From NCBI GenBank assembly GCA_964614515.1, contig CAZTPJ010000062.1, positions 1 to 22,932 of the forward strand: DNA of 22,932 nt, read 5' to 3'. The notes beneath the pieces were generated by a model. That model searched no databases and was not told the DNA's origin. It saw only the letters and a program-made list of their open reading frames with translations. This document shows, in pieces, positions 17,599 through 22,932 of the stretch (its first letter is position 1; the number at the start of each line of letters is the position of its first letter). Source of the DNA: CAZTPJ01 sp964614515. GTDB lineage: Bacteria; Planctomycetota; Phycisphaerae; Phycisphaerales; UBA1924. The position numbers and the translations under genes were made by a program.

Positions 17599-19150
17599 TG
17601 CTGGCTCCTGCTGGCGGACTCTGGCCATTGGCGGACGCGGACGTCAACGGCATGTGCAACACAAAAACGGCCCCGGAACCGGGTCCCGGGCCGTCCGACC
17701 GGCTCGGGATGACCTCGATTCGGTCCTGATGGCCCTCGATGGTCTGCTTCACCATTGCAAGCCCAATGCCGGAACCATCACGCTTCGTCGTGAAGTATGG
17801 CCTGAAGATCTTGTCCAGCAACTCCGCCGGGATTCCCGGGCCGGAATCGCTCACTTTGATCCGCCAGACGTTCTCGGACGCCTCGGCCGTGATTGTCACT
17901 TCACCCCCCCGAGGCGTCGCCTGGATGGCGTTGGTGATGAGGGCGACCACGGCCTGTTCAAGATGCCGCGAATCAAACTCCGCTTCGGCCGGCGCACCAT
18001 CGACATTCACGCGAAGCGTGATCCCCATGGATTCGGCCGTGGCGCGAAGGGCGGAGGCCGTGGATCGCAGCCAGTCCGCGACGGGTTGTCGCTCGATGCG
18101 AAGTTCGAGCGGACGGGTGATGCTGAGAATCTCCTTCAGCCACGACTCGAAGCGATCAACGGAGGAGATGATGCGGTCCTGATTCTCGCGCAGATCGGAA
18201 GTCGGGGGCAGGTCGCCGCGCGTCAGTTCCGCGAGGCTGCGAATCCCCGCGAGAGGATTGCGCAGGTTGTGCACGATGCGGCGGACGACTTCGCCGATGG
18301 CCGCGAGACGCTCACGCTCGATGCGCTCGGCATGCATGCGGGCGATGGTCGCGGCCATGTCGTTGAATTCACGTCCCAGGTCGGCCAGTTCGCCCCCCCC
18401 CGCGATCGACACGCGATAGGCCAGGTCACCCCCGGCGAATCGCACCGCCGCCGCCTGTAACTCGCGCACCGGAACCACCACCCACCGCCGGACAAGCCCG
18501 ACCGCGAGCCAACCCGTCAGCGCCATCGCCAACAGCCCGATGCCGAACATCAGGAAGATTCGTGAGCGGAGGTCCGCGCCGAACGCGGCCGTCATCCCGA
18601 CATCCTCGATGATCCGCCCTTCGAGCCATTCGATGAGTTCGTGCAGGTTGAACAAGCCCATGGACGCCCGCTTGCGAGCATCTTCATCGGGTGATGTTCC
18701 ATCGCGCGATTCAAACCAAGCGTGAGCATCGGCGAACACGACCTCAGCGCGGGCGCGAATGCTTCGCGGCCCGGCCAGGCCCGGTCTCGCGAAGAGTGCG
18801 TCGGTCGCTTCGAGTTCCGTGAGGCGTTGCCGCACATGCGATTCGAGCAGTGTGAATCGCTCGCGCGGATCGAGCCGCGGATCGGGAAGTTCGAGTTCAT
18901 CGCCGGCGGTGGTGGGGCTGCGCGTCGCCCCGGGACCGATCGCGGATTCCAGCGGCGCGAGGATGTTGTGCTGCGCCCCGAACGCACGCTTGGCCGACGC
19001 CAGACGACTCATCACCTGCTGCACGCTCGCCAGTGGCCGGCGAATCTCAGATTCGAGAAACTGAATCGACCACACGGCCAGGGCGAAGTTGATCGCCACG
19101 GTCGCCCCGAGCAACGCAAGCAACAACACCAGTCGCAGTTGCAGTGACAT
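17570..19150 (-). CDS. Membrane sensor histidine kinase
   Basis: This 526-aa kinase should phosphorylate the NtrC-type regulator encoded next to it. Order: membrane helix (about 6-28), a 165-residue outer sensor region of helical character with no domain I recognise, a second helix (about 198-220), HAMP (about 221-275), the H-box RIVHNLRNPLAGI with phospho-acceptor His294, N-box NAIQAT with Asn407, G1 DSGPGIP (435-441), and FRPYFTTKRDGSGIGLAMVKQ (449-469). The Asn after the acceptor His (HNLRNP rather than HE-x-RNP) is a less common H-box form. Nine C bases at 18393-18401 encode glycines 251-253 in the HAMP region. The gene starts 4 bp after the pilin-like stop and overlaps the regulator start. 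Confidence 0.95.
17605..17609 (-). promoter_or_regulatory. Ribosome binding site deciding a TTG start for the response regulator
   Basis: Minus-strand AGGAG, 6 nt before TTG at 17598. It lies inside the end of the kinase gene. The ATG ten codons upstream has no comparable site. Confidence 0.5.
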
Positions 19151-19154
19151 GGCG

Positions 19155-20009
19155 CTACTTCGCCAGGGGCGTGCCCCACGTCCAGCCCGATTCTTCCAAT
19201 GGTCGCTTGGAGGTCAGCACATGTCCGCCCACGAACGCGAACGACGCAGCGCCGACGTGGCGCATGGCCGGGAACCAGTGTGAGTTGTCCGCGTACGGGC
19301 CGACATCCTCGCCCGCGATAGCCGGCGCGGAGAACACGGGCGACAAATCGCGCGCATGCGCTGTGGCGCCATTGACATCCCACGCCAGCGGCACCATCGG
19401 ATCCGCCAGCACGCGATCCGTCAGCCAGATACGCTGCGTCATCGGCTGGCCTTGCGGCGAGATCGTCACCGGCGCATGCAGTCGCAGGTTGAAGCCATAT
19501 GACACGCTCTCGGGTGGTGTGATCGCGCCCTGGCTGCATGGGACGCCGTTCCACAGCGTGACCGCGCTGCGAATCTCCGAACAGCGAAGCGGATCCAGGC
19601 CCGCCGCGTCGGGAAGCGTTCGCGACAACCCCTGCTCATCGCTCGGCCAGAACTCGTCGATGCGATACAGCGATTCCTGGAAGGTCTCAAGGCGGAATCG
19701 TCGGCCCGTGCCATCCTCGCCGCGGTCCGTCGCCATCTGCGCGTCAGCGAAGATCGCGAAGTCAAACGCGACGTTGCGCAGCGTGATCTGACACCGGAAC
19801 TGCCGCGCCGACGCCCGCGTGTGCGCCAGCAGCGGAAGCAGAATCGCCACCAGCAGCGAGATGATCGCCACGGTGATGAGCAGTTCGACGATGGTGAACG
19901 CCCGGCCGTGGCGACACGACAGCGAAGCGCGCGTCGCGCTTGGTCGGCCAGTGTTTCGATGTCGGGTCGATGACCCCACGCGCAAACTCTCCGCTTCCGC
20001 CTTGCCCAT
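19155..20009 (-). CDS. Prepilin-like protein with type IV N-terminal methylation motif
   Basis: This 284-aa protein has a type III (prepilin) signal: a basic leader of about 37 residues, then RAFTIVELL with the conserved Glu, followed by a hydrophobic helix ITVAIISLLVAILLPLLAHT. A prepilin peptidase would cut before the Phe, and the product would join a type II secretion or type IV pilus-like filament. The C-terminal GAASFAFVGGHV resembles the short tail motif of the many planctomycete pseudopilins (H-x9-DG type, DUF1559-like). The globular middle part is not recognised. It is the first gene of the run with histidine kinase, response regulator and secreted protein; the kinase starts 4 bp after its stop. 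The ATG at 20009 is only 1 bp from a TATACT hexamer, so the mRNA may be leaderless or the true start further in. Confidence 0.88.
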   Translation of the reverse strand: MGKAEAESLRVGSSTRHRNTGRPSATRASLSCRHGRAFTIVELLITVAIISLLVAILLPLLAHTRASARQFRCQITLRNVAFDFAIFADAQMATDRGEDGTGRRFRLETFQESLYRIDEFWPSDEQGLSRTLPDAAGLDPLRCSEIRSAVTLWNGVPCSQGAITPPESVSYGFNLRLHAPVTISPQGQPMTQRIWLTDRVLADPMVPLAWDVNGATAHARDLSPVFSAPAIAGEDVGPYADNSHWFPAMRHVGAASFAFVGGHVLTSKRPLEESGWTWGTPLAK

Positions 20010-20010
20010 G

Positions 20011-20019
20011 AGTATACCA
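20011..20019 (-). promoter_or_regulatory. Extended -10 promoter candidate for the pilin run (proximal)
   Basis: The minus strand reads TGGTATACT, an extended -10 element (TGn plus TATACT). No -35 match is seen. Transcription would start about at the chosen ATG. Confidence 0.4.
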
Positions 20020-20049
20020 CATCCCCGGAGCGATGGTCGGATGAAACTC

Positions 20050-20055
20050 AGTATA
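20050..20055 (-). promoter_or_regulatory. -10 promoter candidate for the pilin run (distal)
   Basis: The minus strand again reads TATACT, 39 bp upstream of the proximal copy, and would give a leader of about 35 nt. The surrounding AGTATACC on the plus strand is the same at both sites, so the pair could also be a repeated operator. Confidence 0.35.
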
Positions 20056-20117
20056 CCCCTTGGGCGGTCGGATGCGCCATGGATTCCGAGCAAGTCCCAG
20101 GCCCTATAAGCCCATGT

Positions 20118-20133
20118 TGGGGAATTTGCCCCA
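20118..20133 (-). terminator. Small hairpin after the membrane protein gene
   Basis: TGGGG and CCCCA form a 5-bp stem around AATTTG, 7 bp after the stop at 20141. It could end the upstream transcript, but the stem is short and there is no T-run. Confidence 0.3.
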
Positions 20134-20140
20134 GGTCGCG

Positions 20141-20725
20141 CTACGCCACCGCCTCCACGCCGCCGGTGATCTGCTCGCGCCTGGTCTTGACCAGCCCGAA
20201 CCAGATCAGGCAGAAGATGGGCCAACTCGCGCCGAGGATGACGCTGATGTACAAGGAAACCGCAGCCATCGGTGAGTTGGCGTTCTGTGCCCACAGACTG
20301 TCGGGATTCTGTCGCGCCCACTCCGAGAGCGCCGCCTGCTGTTCCATCTGGAGGTATGTGCCGACGGCGACGATGACCAGTCCGCCGACCGCGTAAACCA
20401 GGTGCGTGATGCGCGTCATCGGATTGCGGGCGATCGCCAAGATACCCGCGATCAGCAGCAGAATCGCCCAGAGGAAGCCGAACAGTGAAATCACAGCCAG
20501 AATCGGCGAGGGAATCATTACGGCTGGCGCTGGGCTTCCCATCTGTGGTTCCGCCATCTTCAAAAACTGTTCCGCGCCGAACGTGTACACCGTTCCACAC
20601 CCGTTGCAGATCAGGCCGAGGCTTCCGAGGACAACGCTGACGATGCCCACGATCTTCGGCCACTTGGGGATTTCTGGCAGGTCGTCATAGGCATCGTGGT
20701 GTGTGGTGGGGCCGTAGTCGGACAT
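20141..20725 (-). CDS. Four-helix membrane protein of unknown function
   Basis: This 194-aa protein has an acidic, His/Asp-rich cytoplasmic-looking N-terminus (1-20), then hydrophobic segments at about 24-44, 74-100, 106-126 and 152-178 and a short basic tail. There are cysteines at 40 and 43 in the first helix or just after it (CNGC). I recognise no family; similar small proteins occur widely as uncharacterised planctomycete membrane proteins. The ATG at 20725 is preceded by GGGAGA at a usual distance. It follows the oxidoreductase gene by 51 bp on the same strand, so the two could be co-transcribed. No function is proposed. Confidence 0.8.
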   Translation of the reverse strand: MSDYGPTTHHDAYDDLPEIPKWPKIVGIVSVVLGSLGLICNGCGTVYTFGAEQFLKMAEPQMGSPAPAVMIPSPILAVISLFGFLWAILLLIAGILAIARNPMTRITHLVYAVGGLVIVAVGTYLQMEQQAALSEWARQNPDSLWAQNANSPMAAVSLYISVILGASWPIFCLIWFGLVKTRREQITGGVEAVA

Positions 20726-20776
20726 GGTCTGCTTCTCCCGATGTGTTGCCCGTGCATCGCCGGGCGGTTGGGAATA

Positions 20777-21943
20777 CTAATCGGAAATCGTGGGCAGAGT
20801 TTTCCACACCCCCCCCGAGCCGCTCGATTCGACCACGGCCTCGATGAACGCCACGCCGCGAGCCCCCTCAATCACGCCCGGAAACGCAGGCGTTGTCGCG
20901 GACGTGCCCGACGCTCGGGCCGTGATCGCATCGGCCACGCCCGAGTAGATGTTCGCGAACGCCTCGATGAACGCCTCGGGATGGCCCGATGGCAAGCGTG
21001 TGCCCGACTTGGCGGCCGGGGTGAGATAGTCATTGCCGCGGCGCAGGATTCGCTGCGGGCCGGTGGCCGGGCTGTGAATGAGCGAGTTTGGCTCTTCCTG
21101 TCGCCATTCGAGTCCACCTCTGTCCCCCCAGAGGCGGATGCGCAGGTCATTCTCACATCCGATGCACACCTGCGAGGCCGTGAGGATGCCCTTGGCCCCC
21201 CCCTTCAGGCGCAGCAGGACACTGGCATCATCATCGAGTCGTCGCCCGGGGATGAACGTCGTGAGGTCGGCGCAGAGCGACTCGATGGTCAGCCCGGTGA
21301 TCGTCGAGAGCAGGTTTTCCGCGTGCGTGCCGATGTCGCCGACGGCCCCGCCCAGGCCGGAGCGCGCGGGGTCCGTGCGCCACCCGGCCTGTTTCTGGCC
21401 GGTGGTTTCGAGCGCTGACGCGAGCCACCCCTGGTTGTACTCGACGATGACCTTGCGGATCGTACCGAGTTCGCCCGCGCGGACCATCTCGCGAGCCTGC
21501 CGCACCATCGGATAGCCGGTGTAGTTGTACGTCACGCAGAAGACCACGCCGCGCGATCGCACGACCCTCGCCAGTTCCCGCGCCTGCTCGGTGCTGTGGA
21601 CCATCGGCTTGTCGAGGATCACGTTGAACCCGGCATCCGCGAAGGCGCGAGCGATCTCAAAGTGCGTGTCGTTGGGCGTGACGATCGACACGCCCTGAAT
21701 CCGCCGATCCGCGGGCAATCGCGACTCGCCCTCGACCATCGCACGCCACGAGGGATAGTTGCGATCGTCCGCCAGCCCAAGATCGCGCCCGGACGCCAGC
21801 GACTTTTCAGGTGTGGATGACAATGCCCCGGCGATGAGTTCGAATCGCCCATCGAGCCTCGCGGCCATGCGATGCACCGCGCCGATGAACGCATCACGAC
21901 CGCCGCCGACCATTCCCAGACGAATTGACTGCGTCGTGCCCAT
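20777..21943 (-). CDS. Gfo/Idh/MocA family NAD(P)-dependent oxidoreductase
   Basis: This 388-aa protein should oxidise or reduce a sugar, cyclitol or related compound. The Rossmann motif GMVGGGRDAFIGAVHR (10-25) opens the domain, followed by the substrate-side DKP (111-113, where EKP is usual, with catalytic Lys112) and GDIGTH (202-207) with the conserved His207. Length is normal. The ATG at 21943 is chosen because it places the Rossmann strand at residue 7; the frame is open 16 codons further upstream, and GGAGG lies 11 nt before the chosen ATG. The exact substrate is unknown. Several copies per genome are usual in planctomycetes. Two runs of eight C bases (20809-20816, 21196-21203) lie within it. 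Confidence 0.94.
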   Translation of the reverse strand: MGTTQSIRLGMVGGGRDAFIGAVHRMAARLDGRFELIAGALSSTPEKSLASGRDLGLADDRNYPSWRAMVEGESRLPADRRIQGVSIVTPNDTHFEIARAFADAGFNVILDKPMVHSTEQARELARVVRSRGVVFCVTYNYTGYPMVRQAREMVRAGELGTIRKVIVEYNQGWLASALETTGQKQAGWRTDPARSGLGGAVGDIGTHAENLLSTITGLTIESLCADLTTFIPGRRLDDDASVLLRLKGGAKGILTASQVCIGCENDLRIRLWGDRGGLEWRQEEPNSLIHSPATGPQRILRRGNDYLTPAAKSGTRLPSGHPEAFIEAFANIYSGVADAITARASGTSATTPAFPGVIEGARGVAFIEAVVESSGSGGVWKTLPTISD

Positions 21944-22030
21944 GGCGCGTTGTGCCTCCGCGGGGCGTGTCCCGCCCCGCACAGACAGCATACCGCCATG
22001 ATCGTGCCCCGTCGATGCCCGGGTGTGGAA

Positions 22031-22932
22031 TCATCTCCCGGCCGGGGTGCGAGCCTCGTGACCGCCGTTGACGTGAATCTCGGGTTGTGCGGCCTCGGCC
22101 TTCGCCCGTTCCATCGCCGCCAGGCCGTCCGATGTGGAACGCATCGTCAGCCCCCCGCGCGCGCCATCAATCGCGAACACGCGACGACCTTTCTCGAACT
22201 TGGCCGTGATCCAGCCGTCCTGGAGCATCGCCTCCCACGCCTGAATGTGATCCGACAACACCGCGTGGCGTCGATGTTCGGGCACGTGGGCTGTGATCGA
22301 ACGAACCAGCGTGTGCGCGATCGTCATCCCATCGTGCGAGAGTTTCATCGCCTGCATCAGGTTGGCGTACGGCCCGGCCATCGGCAGCACGCGCCCGCCG
22401 CGCTTGTAGCACTCGATCCGTCCGATGCGCCCGTGGCCCACATCCGCGACGTATGACTTCTCCGCGCCCAGAAGGTTCAGGCGGAATACGTTGTACTTCT
22501 CGATCGTGAACGATGCCTCCCCGCCGACGAACTTTTCCACCAGCACCTTCGCGGAGGCCAGATCAAACGAGCCGAATTGCACGACACTCGCGGCCGTGTT
22601 GGTGAAGCCGCCTTGCGCGAGCCATCGCCACGCGTCGGCTGGGGCGAGGCGCAGACCGGCTTCCCTGGCGATCTGCGCGCAGTGGTCCTTGAGGTCGGTG
22701 AAGCAGGAGTTCGCGGCGTACCAATACTGCGCGAAGCGAATGTGCTGGCTGATGTTCAGGCGATTCTTCTCGTCATACCACGAGAGCAGCCACGCGGGAT
22801 CGACTTCGCCGCGGGCCGATTCAAGAATGACATGCGCGGCCTCACGGGCCGACGAGTGCGCCAGCGTCATGCCCGCCGACAGAATCGGATCCGCGAAGCC
22901 CGCCGCCTCACCCATGAGCATCCAGTTCGGCC
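22031..22932 (-). CDS. FAD-dependent oxidoreductase, tryptophan-halogenase/reductase-like (5' end missing)
   Basis: About 300 C-terminal residues are inside the window; the gene runs off the right edge with no start. The visible start reads NWMLMGEAAGFADPILSAG, the third FAD-binding motif of the group that includes geranylgeranyl reductases and flavin-dependent halogenases (GDAAG is usual; here Glu replaces Asp). The rest (for example ISQHIRFAQYWYAANSCF) resembles the C-terminal half of halogenase-like oxidoreductases but with no residue I can call catalytic. The N-terminal GxGxxG and any halogenase WxWxIP motif would be outside the window. It ends 87 bp upstream of the Gfo/Idh/MocA gene on the same strand. 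Confidence 0.82.
   Translation of the reverse strand, partial: PNWMLMGEAAGFADPILSAGMTLAHSSAREAAHVILESARGEVDPAWLLSWYDEKNRLNISQHIRFAQYWYAANSCFTDLKDHCAQIAREAGLRLAPADAWRWLAQGGFTNTAASVVQFGSFDLASAKVLVEKFVGGEASFTIEKYNVFRLNLLGAEKSYVADVGHGRIGRIECYKRGGRVLPMAGPYANLMQAMKLSHDGMTIAHTLVRSITAHVPEHRRHAVLSDHIQAWEAMLQDGWITAKFEKGRRVFAIDGARGGLTMRSTSDGLAAMERAKAEAAQPEIHVNGGHEARTPAGR

Overview
The window looks like chromosome of a high-GC planctomycete, most likely from the class Phycisphaerae. The sequence-level reasons are two secreted proteins ending in dockerin-like 'D-x-D-x-x-G-x-x-D-I-F-D-F-L' repeats, a prepilin-like protein with an 'RAFTIVELL' N-terminus and a short 'FVGGHV' tail motif, and high-GC codon use. 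The taxonomic placement is an inference. I found no RNA genes, CRISPR arrays, insertion sequences or origin. No gap between genes exceeds 300 bases; the longest is 6423-6689.

Layout. (1) 1-4416: a short tandem repeat, a DEAD-box-type RNA helicase (DEVD variant) and a WaaE-like glycosyltransferase, both on the minus strand, then a plus-strand gene for a 556-aa protein with a complete SIR2-like NADase core and an unrecognised helical C-terminal half. Its family resemblance is to anti-phage NAD-depleting effectors and its base composition is visibly lower in GC, which makes it the best candidate for an undescribed system here. (2) 4452-7874: transketolase and the DNA polymerase sliding clamp dnaN, divergent from a shared 267-bp region. 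(3) 8052-8900: a secreted protein with a cysteine-containing dockerin-like tail, separated from the next gene by two hairpins. (4) 9065-12735: a SCO1/SenC copper chaperone divergent from ctaB (heme O synthase), with an ABC-2 type exporter (ATPase plus permease) behind ctaB; this looks like a cytochrome oxidase maturation cluster. (5) 12858-20009, all minus strand: a tightly packed run of prepilin-like protein, histidine kinase, NtrC-type sigma-54 response regulator, secreted dockerin-like protein, and two sugar-type ABC permeases. Stop/start overlaps suggest co-transcription of at least the first four. (6) 20141-22932: a four-helix membrane protein, a Gfo/Idh/MocA oxidoreductase, and the C-terminal part of a FAD-dependent halogenase/reductase-like enzyme cut by the window edge.

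The most interesting points are the orphan SIR2 protein, the pilin/two-component/secreted-protein run, the repeat tail shared by two unlinked secreted proteins, a 13-bp perfect inverted repeat between convergent operons, and several 9-10 bp C/G homopolymers inside genes.
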